64,000 bases of DNA from contig NC_049980.1 of the NCBI RefSeq assembly GCF_000003815.2, positions 32,761,212 through 32,825,211 on the forward strand. Direction: 5' to 3'. The notes beneath the pieces were generated by a model, which saw only the letters and a program-made list of their open reading frames with translations, made no database searches and was not told the DNA's origin. The stretch's first letter is position 1. Every line of letters starts with the position of its first letter. This DNA comes from Branchiostoma floridae. Lineage: Eukaryota; Chordata; Leptocardii; Amphioxiformes; Branchiostomatidae. Both the position numbers and the translations under genes were made by a program. Shown here in pieces: positions 1 through 9,104 of this stretch.

Positions 1-937
1 ATAATCAGAATGATAGTTTACAATTAATGAAGAATTGAATATGCAACAGTGACATTAATAAGTAAATACTATATTTGAAACTACATTTATTAACACGAGG
101 CAAGAGAGTCTTAGGAAATGTTAAGAATAGACCAGTGGAATGTCTCAATTTTTATTTTTAGCGTCCAAATTAATAAACAAACAAACAAACAAACAAGCGG
201 GTCGTTTGTTCGTTATACTCCGAATACTTCACTTCTTTTTCATTGCTGTTTTACAACTAACTGATGATGTAGCTAATTGTTTAACCAGAAAAAAAGACCA
301 GTGGCATGTTTCAATCTTTATACTGTAATTCGTGTTAAGTAAATAAATAAATAAGCAAACAAAATAATGAACAAACAGCAAACTGTTAAGTAGTTAATTA
401 TGCTTCACTTTTATCAACAATGAGCCTCAATTTGATGATGTTTTACCTGGGTCGGAGGGTTATGATTTTAGGGCTGTATCATAAAAGTATATGTTTGTGT
501 GTGAACTTCATATACATGGGGTGTGTTATAACATGGAATAACTCTTTTTGTCTTCTAGCATCTCTGTGGTATGTAGTACACCTCCTGCAGGCCCATACTT
601 TATGTTTAAAGACCCTAATGCTTTTCCGGTTGTTGAGAGAGAGAGTGAGAGAGAGAGAGAGAGAGAGAAGTATAGAATCTGATATGTTTATTGCAAATTT
701 GTGCCCTTCGTCCAATTGCAAGTGAACTAATGATAGTGCACAAGGCTTTTGTTGACATTTTACCTTATTTCGATTTGTGCCCCTAAAATTATTTCTGTGG
801 AGGTGCACCAGCAATGCTATATTGTCAAAATATTGCGGTTTTGGAACCATCGTCCATGAACTTTTGATATCCCTAGATATTTCGTTTTTGATAACAATGG
901 ATATAGGTTACCCCACAGATAAAGGTGAATACACCTA
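1..937. other. Intronic/upstream DNA with simple repeats and a truncated MITE
   Basis: No coding exon is recognised. The stretch holds an AAAC run (about 175-196), a duplicated 26-bp block starting gaccagtgg (130 and 296), and a GA-rich microsatellite (about 635-669). At about 818-930 it holds the right half of the family-A inverted-repeat element, ending in the same 'ggatataggttaccc...aaaggtga' end as the complete copies further right. Open frames across the GA run are low-complexity and not supported. Confidence 0.6.
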
Positions 938-1137
938 ATCCATAACAATCTCTTTGGGCCTTTTTTCCATCTTTTTTTGGCTCATAATACACTTTTGCTG
1001 GCCTTTTCTTTTTGTACTGGGTTGCTTGTACTATGGACTGGCAGTACAAGCAACCCATTACAAAAAGAAAACGCCAGTAAAAGTGTATTATGAGCCCGAT
1101 AAAGATGGAAAAGGGGCCCAGAGAGCCTGCTATGGAG
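938..1137. repeat. Near-perfect ~90-bp inverted repeat (foldback)
   Basis: The left arm (about 938-1031) is the reverse complement of the right arm (about 1044-1137) with only scattered mismatches, around a loop of about 12 bases (1032-1043). Transcribed, it would fold into a long hairpin. Both arms read as similar short peptides (each containing KVYYEP) because the same sequence is present in both orientations. This is a foldback or a head-to-head duplication, not evidence of a gene. Confidence 0.85.
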
Positions 1138-1441
1138 GCTACGTTGCACCTCTAATTCTAATAAATGAACTTGAGCCCAGACAGTTACATTGTATAACAT
1201 TGGCTCAGTGTACAGGAGGACTTGGTGCAGTTGTTTGTGTTTCCTTCCTGCTGTACCATGGGAACATGACCTAGGCCTGCCCTAGGAAGGGTGGGCACTA
1301 CTGATAAACTCTACTGGAGCTCTCTGCCAATGTGGTGAGCGATGTCAGGGCTTGAGATTCATTGTTGGGATCAGGTTCACTGGTACACCCTACCAAAAAA
1401 AAGAAAATTGGGATGCACCATATAAGTATAGAATAAAGTAA

Positions 1442-1718
1442 CAGGGCTCGAAATCCTTTTTTCTGCATACCTACACCACTCTGGATTTAGGAAATATGGA
1501 TCATATTAAAGTTGAACCATTGCTATTTTTTCTTTAATACTTAATAGGTGGTAACAGTCAATGCAGCTAATAACAATTCACATACACCTATATCATAGGA
1601 CATTCATGTAGAAAACCCAGTACATGGACCAGTGTAGGTTAGGTTCAGGTAGACACCAGAAATACCTGCACATTTTACCTGCACTAACCTGCATATGTAG
1701 GTGGTATTTCGAGCCCTG
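1442..1718 (-). mobile_element. Family-B TIR element (CAGGGCTCGAAAT ends), reverse copy
   Basis: The left end reads cagggctcgaaat and the right end reads atttcgagccctg, an inverted pair. The interior has the CTGCAC/TGCAGG-rich segment and the 'gtggtaacagtcaatgcagct' block seen in four other copies here (17420, 24231, 35326, 62705). It is non-coding and short, so a MITE. The CAGGG terminus would suit a hAT-type superfamily, but no 8-bp target duplication is visible. Confidence 0.75.
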
Positions 1719-1778
1719 AAGTAGAATGTCAGAAAAAACTAATTTCACTCAACCCAAATTACAAGTTCAGTCAGTTCA

Positions 1779-1930
1779 GTCATCTATCCGGTGACGCTAT
1801 GAAGTCCCCCCAGATGACTCTGTTGCTCATGACAGACATGAGGCTCCTGTCTTGGAGACCAACATCCTCCTTGATCAACCTCCTAAGGGTCAGGATTGGT
1901 CGACCATGTCTTCACTTGTGAAGAACTCTT
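1779..1930 (-). mobile_element. 3' coding remnant of a non-LTR retrotransposon
   Basis: On the minus strand one frame reads GRPILTLRRLIKEDVGL followed by QDRSLMSVMSNRVIWGDF. This fits the C-terminal tail of reverse transcriptase polyproteins (GRP, a short helix, then D..R..W). Only about 45 codons survive and the frame ends in a stop. It is a fragment by inference from the pattern, with no catalytic domain present. Confidence 0.45.
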
Positions 1931-1960
1931 GAAGCCATTCCATCGTCAAATTCTTAAACA

Positions 1961-2497
1961 AGTGCATTCTAATATGACACACATTCTAATATCTTTCTAA
2001 ACACTGAGATATTATATGTAATATGGTGCATACCGGGTCCTGTATGTTGACCCAGGTTGCCGTGTGGGTATTTTGAGCACTACATCTGTGTAGAGACGGA
2101 CCACAACACAATCATGACTTGTTGTGGTCACCGTGCAACGTTTCATTAGTGTTGTCCAGCCGAAAGCAGGTTCCCAATTTCCCATCTGTCCGGATTTAAT
2201 CCTGCGGCGGCTAGTTGTGGAGTAATAAAGGCCCACCTTTGCCCCAGAGCCGGGGGTGGACATCCCATTCCTGCCCGGATGTCTCCCCTGGTATCCCTAC
2301 TAATGGTCAGCCTCTGAAATGGCTTTTCTGGTGTCATAAAATGTTCCAAAGTCATTATTTGGGCCCCCTACAATGTCCAGTGCACAGATGGACAGTTGGG
2401 CAAACAAAGATAAAGGGAAGAGGAAGATGGAGTGGAAATTTAAAGGGACAGATGACAGGGTTTTTTCTACTAGAACATGAGTAGTGGCCATACATCT
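1961..2497. other. No gene recognised
   Basis: Short overlapping frames on both strands lack any motif or clear splice context. The local text 'tgttgacccaggttgccgtgtggg' looks repeat-derived, but I cannot assign a family. Confidence 0.4.
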
Positions 2498-2830
2498 CAG
2501 GGTTGGACAAGTTTTCTAAGATTAACGTTAACTTGTCCTATCGGGCAAGCACATAAAAAATTTACTTGCCCAAACCAACTTTTCACTTTCCCAAAATTCA
2601 AATGACTGTCACTTCTATATGCATTTTCAATTCCAGCAATGGAATTCTTATAATTGCCTATATTTTTCAATGTTGACCATTGCTTGATGTCATGACTGTT
2701 AAGGGTAAGAAGTATAAAATCTCACTCAACAGAAAAATCTCGATCGGGCAAGTAGGGTAGGTCATGCACTTGCCCGAACAGCACTTTCACTTGCCCGGGA
2801 CAATGGGACTAGTGGACTTGTCCAACCCTG
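2498..2830. mobile_element. Family-C TIR element (CAGGGTTGGACAAG ends)
   Basis: It begins cagggttggacaag and ends cttgtccaaccctg, a terminal inverted pair. The interior repeats 'cttgccc' and 'cgggcaag' in both orientations. Two more copies lie at about 40080-40379 and 55065-55313. No transposase frame is present, so it is a non-autonomous (MITE-like) element. Superfamily is not proven. Confidence 0.8.
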
Positions 2831-4974
2831 CATGAAACTTTCTACATTGTTTGATTATGTTTCTGAAGGTAAAACATTCTGTTTTCGATGGCCCACTGGA
2901 CTGCATTCTTTTTTCTTTCCTCTGTCGTCAGCCAATCAATTAAAAGCTTGAATATTATAGAAGAAGAACTTTATTGCACGACAATTGTACAAGATGCAAT
3001 GTATGGCAACAACTATTACACAAAATACAACAGAGAGGTATAGGATAAAGCTTAACAACCTAGTTAACATAACAATAAGGGCTTACATAATTCTTTGATA
3101 TACCATTGCAATGGAGTAGGCTAATCATTGTTATATACCTTAGAATTCTAGTGTAGGCACAAGTAAGAAGTACAGAAGGGCGAAAGTTTTTTTTTTTCCC
3201 ATTTTAGACATATACCAAAGAGGTTTTATATATTCATATATACAACACTTTCACATTGCAAACATGGCATTGCACGTTTGACAAGCTTTTTTATTTATTT
3301 CTTGACGATTTTCTTTTCTTTCCTACGGAAACATCCTGCATTTTTTTGGGGTATCATTTCCTAGAACTATCATACACCAAGTACTGTAGGGGTGATTGCT
3401 GGACAGGTTTTGTTTGTTGTAAGATATTTTTATCATATTGATGCATGTAAGTTGATTTGAACCTTTGCTTCATATCTGTATACATTCAGGGCTCATTGAA
3501 AACCACCCTAGTGGTAATACGTTTGTCCCTAGAAAAATAAAATGAGATGAAATGAAATAGAATGAAATGACAGCCATTCCGTTGACGTATTGTATGTCTA
3601 CTGTAGGAGTATCCTCACTTTAAAAATCACTTGCAGCTAGCTATAGAGGTGCAAAGGTTAGGCATGGCAGGTGCAGTAGCTAGAATAATTGTTTTGGCCA
3701 CCAAGTCCTACAGTTCCCAGAAACGTGTTTGTCAATGCAGTAACATAGTCCTCTTGCTAGATACAAAAAATGTAAGACTGGTTGAAGTGTAAGAAAACTC
3801 TTCCCTTCTTCCTAAGTAGGCTAAAAGGTCTCTAACAGAACAAAAGGTTCAACATACAAACATGTATGTATGTACAATGTATGTATATACTGGAACACCT
3901 TCTTGCCAGGTGTTCTGTATAACAAGCATTCATATTTTGGGCACCAGTACAAGTCATGTACATGTGTTGTGCATGCATGTACATCTGCATTTGACAAGAG
4001 ATACAATATGTATTTTCAGAGCTTTATGTCAATCCGAATAAATCTAAACTAATTTCAAACACAAGAAATCGGACTTATCTAAATGTTCGACTGATCGACT
4101 CCAGTCTTTGTCAAGGAATGACATCACATTATGAACAAAATGTAGATAGTACAGGTGACCTCTATGTTGCCTTCTGTTTTAGTTTAGAGATGGTTGTAGA
4201 GCTCAGCTCTTATGTTGAAAGCTTTTTTTTTATTCGTAATATACATTATGTCAATGCTTTACCACTTTCCCAAACTGTTGTGTCCTGTACATAGTATCAC
4301 TATCATGTATATTTGTTGCTTGCTTGTTTGTCGTACGTGTGTAGTTCTTTAGATGTGCAAAGCTTACAAATGTGCATCGTTCCACTATAATTGCTTTTGT
4401 TGCATGCTGTCATCATACCACACTTTAGAATACCAAAGACAAATTGTGTCTACGGTACTTACATAATGTGTAACAGTGTATGTACATTCGTGTGTGTAGT
4501 TAGAAGTTGCCATTCATAAAGTTCATTCCTCTCCACAAATTTTTTGTTTCGTTTTGTGATGAGACATTTTCCTTACCTCATACAGATGTAAGAAACTCTT
4601 TAGCACAATTAGAAAACGGCATGGAACTTTTGTCATAACAAAGACGATAAGATCCTTTTAGTAGGGCTTGTTTCCGCCAGGATGCCTTGCACTGTTGATA
4701 TTGGTGGCGACTCTGCCATCATCAACAGCACTCAGAAAAGTCCAAATATTCCGCCAGCCAGGAAAAAGAGCCGCTGGTTTTTCTCACAACGTACGGGACC
4801 GGATTCCAAACCTGGTGGGAACGTTGGCCTGTTTGCATGTTTACTCGTTCACCGTGGTTTGTGCTCGTTTGCATGACGACCAAAAAGAGTTCATTTTCGT
4901 TTTTTCCTCCCTTCACCGTCACCGCCATCCTCATCTAACTTGAGAACTGAGACTTGAACCTTTCAAACTCTCAG
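2831..4974. other. Intronic DNA with retroposon 3' ends
   Basis: About 2940-3070 ('gaagaactttattgcacgac...ggcaacaac') matches a block at 26120-26200 and looks like a reverse-oriented retroposon 3' end. About 3487-3575 runs through 'accaccctagtggtaatacg' into an ATGAA-rich tail, typical of LINE 3' ends. About 4048-4135 matches part of the family-E element (see 7942). No exon is recognised in 3576-4974. The open frames at 4668-4943 lack splice or homology support. Confidence 0.5.
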
Positions 4975-5210
4975 CTCTGGACAAGCTCAGCACTCGACAC
5001 CTCTATACCTCAACGCAACCGGAAATCGTGCAATCCAATGTCGTCTTCGACATCGCGAGCCTGGTGCTGTACGGGACCCAGGCCACCCCCATCCGGCTGA
5101 AGATTCTGCTGGACCGCCTCTTCAGTGTGCTCAAGCAGGAGGAGGTGATGCAGATTCTGCATGGGCTGGGCTGGACGTATGAAGACTATGTCAGGGGATA
5201 CATACTGCAG
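4975..5210 (+). CDS. bnc: Basonuclin, conserved N-terminal exon
   Basis: This exon encodes [10 protein letters not shown], then a block containing [33 protein letters not shown] and [16 protein letters not shown]. It is the strongly conserved region just after the N-terminal Cys motif of vertebrate BNC1/BNC2. The acceptor is ctctcag at 4968-4974 and the exon enters with two bases of a split codon (phase 1 upstream, giving the A of HALDKL in vertebrates). It ends at CAG|gtatga in phase 0. The next exon begins with GAC at 9105, restoring the family sequence GYILQ-D..GKVL. Exons encoding the start codon and the CxC...CxxCxH motif were not found and should lie off the left edge. The last ~50 bases and the donor have been copied repeatedly downstream. 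Confidence 0.95.
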
Positions 5211-6660
5211 GTATGAGTCACAGGTCTACCTTAGTACGTGTACACCAGTCCTTTACATGTATGTACCATATAGTAGGGGGGTTGAGGTGGATGTATGAGG
5301 ACTACGTCAGGGGATACATACTACAGGTACGAGTCACAGGTCTACCTTATCATCTGTGTTCACCAGTCCTTTATGCACCATGTCAGTAGATGGACTGGGC
5401 TGGACGTATGAAGACTACGTCAGGGGATACATACTGCAGGTAGGAGTTTCCCTTATTATCTGTGTTCACCAGTCCTTTATGTACCATGTAGTAGAGGGGC
5501 TGGGCTGGACGTATGAGGACTACGTCAGGGGATACATACTGCAGGTACGAGTCTCAGGTCTACCTTATTTAATATTATCTGTGTTCGCCAGTCCTTAATG
5601 TACCATGTAGTAGAGGGGCTTGGATGGACGTATGAGGACTACGTCAGGAGATACATACTGAAGGTAGGAGTCTCAGGTCTACCTTATTGCCTGTGTTCAC
5701 CTACATGCACTATCAGGGCTCGAAATACCGCCTACATACTGCAGGTACGAGCCACGGGCCTACCTTATTATCTGTGTTTACCAGTCCTTTACATGTATGT
5801 ACCATGTAGTAGAGGGACTGGGATGGAAGCATGAGGACTACGTCAGGGGATACATACTGCAGGTATGAGTCTCATGCGTACCTTAATATGTGTTCCCCTA
5901 CATGCACTATCAGGGCTTGAAATACCACCTACATACTGCAGGTACGAGTCTCAGGTCTACCTTATTTAATTTTACCTGTGTTCACCAGTCCTTTATGTAC
6001 CATGTAGTAGAGGGGCTGGGATGGACGTATGAGGACTATGTCAGGGGATACATACTACAGGTACGAGACACGGGTCTCCCTTATTTAATATTATCTGTGT
6101 TCACCAGTCCTTTATGTACCATATAGTAGAGGGGCTTGGATGGACGTATGAGGACTAGGTCAGGGGATACATACTACAGGTAGGACTCACATGTCTACCT
6201 TATCATCTGTGTACACCAGTCCTTTACATGTATGTACCATGTAGTAGAGGGGCTTGGATGGACGTATGAGGACTACGTCAGGGGATACATACTGAAGGTA
6301 GGACTCACAGGCATACCTTATTATCTGTTTTCACCAGTCCTTTATGCACCATGTAGTAGAGGGGCTGTGATGGACGTATGAGGACTACGTCAGGGGATAC
6401 ATACTACAGGTACGAGTCTCAGGCCTACCTTATCATCTGTGTTCACCAGTCCTTTATGCACCATGTCAGTAGAGGGGCTTGGATGGACGTGGGAGGACTA
6501 CGTCAGGGGATACATACTACAGGTACGAGTCACAGGCATCCCTTATTTAATATTATCTGTGTTCACCAGTCCTTTATGTACCATGTAGTAGAGGGGCTGG
6601 GATGGACGTATGAGGACTACGTCAGGGGATACATACTGCAGGTATGAGTCACAGGCCCAT
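5211..6660 (+). repeat. ~119-bp tandem array made of the bnc exon 3' end plus donor and intron
   Basis: The unit consists of about 50 bp of exon (encoding [16 protein letters not shown]), the splice donor, and about 69 bp of the following intron. Exon-like ends (CAG or AAG before gt) fall at 5326, 5439, 5544, 5663, 5862, 6060, 6179, 6297, 6409, 6522 and 6641. Two shorter chimaeric copies end at 5744 and 5941, where the upstream part resembles a family-B end (cagggctcgaaatacc). Within units, an AG (ttcaccag) precedes an open stretch. Seven copies run from that AG to the donor as 72 or 78 nt, without stops, phase 0 to phase 0: 5249-5326, 5473-5544, 5592-5663, 5785-5862, 5989-6060, 6220-6297 and 6570-6641. 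The others carry a stop (6108-6179, 6338-6409) or a +1 shift (5367-5439, 6450-6522). Many differences between copies are synonymous. Confidence 0.95.
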
Positions 6661-7347
6661 CTTAGTATTTATCATATTCAGATTCTTTAATTTCTTAGAT
6701 TTTCTATGTGTGTTTTTACCTGCTTTTTAGATTCACCTGCTGTCTGCTAGCTTAGGTGGGGACTTTATGCCCTGATATGCTCTCAGCAAGAAAGATTGCA
6801 ACTTAGATTGGGCAACACACTCAAAAGAAGTACACTCTTTTCATATACAGGTACAGAACAGGATTGTGCTTGGAAGTCCTTGTTTCAATTTTAGTCATTC
6901 AGTGATGAACCAAGAAAGTGGGTTTTAAAGTCTGCGTTATACTTTGTTTTACTTTTGAATTTTAGAAACTGTACCGTACTATTAAGATAAACTGATCAGA
7001 AGGTAAGTCTTTAAAAAAGCTGTTTGAATGCCTTGTTTTCATTTACTTTGATAGCCTTTCACTCACATGTACTAGCTTTCTTTGTATACACATGATAAAT
7101 TTCTTTGAAGCTGTCTAATTGGTTATTTTCCCTCCCTTGATAAATGTAGTTAACAAAGAACTCTGATGCTTTAGCCACCGGATGAAACTATTCTTAGATG
7201 AAAGCTTTAGGACTCTAATCAATAATTGGTTCTGTGATAATCTGGACAAGTCATGGAGGGCATGTGAAAGTAGCCTAGGTACCATCTGGATAGTACAGTA
7301 GTTTGCTCCAACATTTATCATACACTAAAGACAGTCGCTTCTCAGCT
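6661..7347. other. Intronic DNA, nothing recognised
   Basis: AT-rich bnc intron sequence after the array. No exon, RNA or repeat could be supported. Confidence 0.5.
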
Positions 7348-7348
7348 A

Positions 7349-7526
7349 CAGTCAAACCTGTCTATAGTGGCCACTCAAGGGACCGGACAAATTTGGCCAC
7401 TATAGACAGGTGGCCTCTGTATAGAGGTGGCAACTTGTAGATAAAATACCCAAGGGACCGACAAAAAGTGGCCACTATGGACAGGTGGCCCCTCTGTAGA
7501 GGTGGCCCCTAATACATGTTTGACTG
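7349..7526. mobile_element. Family-F MITE (CAGTCAAACCTG ends, TA target)
   Basis: The left end cagtcaaacctg and right end catgtttgactg are near-perfect inverted repeats bounded by TA on both sides, as expected of a Tc1/mariner-type MITE. Inside, 'ggccact' and its complement recur. Related fragments lie at 17285-17419 with 17791-17940, at 39970-40080, and at about 53105-53243. Confidence 0.8.
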
Positions 7527-7941
7527 TATTCTGACTGGGAACTTTGACATTTTTAACGTCAAATTTTGGAGGAGGGCGTTGATTGGTCTCTACACATGAG
7601 CGAATTAAGGAGTGGGCTCAAGTGCTCGTTTGAACAAGTGTTCCAACACCCGAAATGACCTTCGTCTGCTTTGTGTTGTTTGTGTGTCGCCTGGTTTAAC
7701 GAGTGCTCTAGAACCCATTACTTATTTCATTAACTGACATCATCACCAGCAGGTTTGAATGTACAGTTCCCCAGACGGGTAGCAGAAGCGAACATAGGAG
7801 CATATAGTACTAGCACTACCCGGATGGTACCCAGGCTAATGTGAAATGCTATTTAAGGTCAAAGTCTGTATATTTTCACATCTAGTAGTCTACAACAGTG
7901 ATGTCTGTGTCCTGTATTTGGATCAGAGTTGGGCCATACCT
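7527..7941. other. Intronic DNA with a family-H end fragment
   Basis: At about 7790-7848 the text 'ggatggtacccaggctaa' matches the right end of the short TAGCCTGG element at 25587-25713. Nothing else is recognised. Confidence 0.4.
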
Positions 7942-8168
7942 TCCAACACAAAATTTGGACTTACGCATATTTTTGACTGACTAACTAGTAGTCTTTGTCA
8001 AAACCTGAGCAATACACTGCATGTTTGATGTCACATTATACATGATTGTATGATACTTCCAGCTGTAGACACAAACTTTGATGACGCCCACCGTCGTAGT
8101 GGATTGTCACTCCTTGACAAAGACTGGAGTTAGACAGTTCAATTCGGGTAATTTTTGTGTTGGAAGTT
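7942..8168. mobile_element. Family-E inverted-repeat element
   Basis: The ends 'ttccaacacaaaatttgga' and 'aatttttgtgttggaa' are inverted. The interior carries 'ccttgacaaagactgg' near the right end and a complement of it on the left. Related copies are at 27948-28115 and, as fragments, at 4048-4135 and 16417-16520. No coding capacity. Confidence 0.7.
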
Positions 8169-8237
8169 CTAACCCAACTTTCATTAAGAACTAACATCAA
8201 CTCTCATAATTCCACAGGGTGCCACAATACTGCCACA

Positions 8238-8484
8238 TTAGGCCACACCAATTTAATTTCTTGGTTCACAGATTTTTTCATAAAAAATATGGAGCGAGAG
8301 GGCAAATATGGAGCGAGAGGGAAAAATAAAAATAAAATAATATAAAGGCCAATTTGCTGCACCAGAAAGTTGGTGAATGGTTTCATTAATGGTGAAAATT
8401 TTGCTGAGTGGTAATTTTTTTCCTCAAAAAAATTAGGAGCGAGCGAATCCGTGAACCAGTAAATTAAATTGGTGTGGCCTTAAA
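8238..8484. mobile_element. Family-D TIR element (TTAGGCCACACCAATT ends)
   Basis: It starts ttaggccacaccaattta and ends taaattggtgtggccttaa, with further inverted text (ggttcac...gtgaacc). A longer copy is at 39570-39932, and end fragments occur near 48810-49080 and 57490. It is a non-coding MITE-like element. Confidence 0.8.
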
Positions 8485-8576
8485 GAAACATTGTAATTGA
8501 AGCCTTCTAGAATTGTATGAGTTGATGACACATTTATCTCTACCAAAACAGATGAGCTTCCCAGCTAAGTGATGTC

Positions 8577-9083
8577 TGTCCTTATGTTACAATTTTGAAC
8601 TTAATATCCGTACACAAAATAAAGTGCTTACCAACAAGCTTTCAATCAGTCCTCTGATCCTTCTCAAGTTGAAATGACCCAAAGCCTATGGCACACATCC
8701 AGACCGGAAGTGTGACGTCAGCAATTGGTCAAAGGTGCTTGGAAGTCAGTATCGGCCCCCGTCTCGGTTGAGGGAAGGTTGATGGGGTCAGATGTATGGA
8801 TAAAAAGTTCAAAATTGTAACATAACCACCGTTATTGATGAATTTACATTCGAGTGATGTCTGTCGTGGTCTTGTTGCTGTGTTGTGGATGTATGGATAT
8901 AAAGTTTAAAATTCTAACATAACGTTTTCGAGTGAGGTTTGTCATGTTTTTGTTGCTGTACTTGACTGTACACTTAGGTTTTGGGTCATTTCAACTTGAG
9001 AAGGATCAGAGGACTGATCGAAAGCTTGTTTTTAAGCGCTATATTTTGTGCACGGATATAAATTCTTAAAGTTGTACCATAAT
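8577..9083. mobile_element. Long-TIR element abutting the bnc acceptor
   Basis: The left arm (about 8577-8695) and right arm (about 8965-9083) are inverted copies. 'caagctttcaatcagtcctctgatcc' territory on the left corresponds to 'ggatcagaggactgatcg' on the right, followed by 'caagttgaaatgaccc' and its complement. The interior has smaller repeats of 'gtatggata.aaagtt'. The right arm ends only about 20 bp before the AG at 9103-9104, so the element supplies most of the acceptor-proximal intron. Confidence 0.85.
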
Positions 9084-9104
9084 TGTTGTTGCTGTGTTGT
9101 CCAG

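Noticed and set aside
479-850. 123-codon minus-strand open frame
   Set aside because: It crosses the GA microsatellite and a MITE half, and has no motif.
4668-4943. Two overlapping frames just upstream of the bnc exon
   Set aside because: They do not contain the expected CxC...CxxCxH motif, and no donor joins them in frame to 4975.
5356-6647. Independent small genes in the array region
   Set aside because: The open frames are simply the copied bnc exon end read through its donor. They make sense only as exon-like units.
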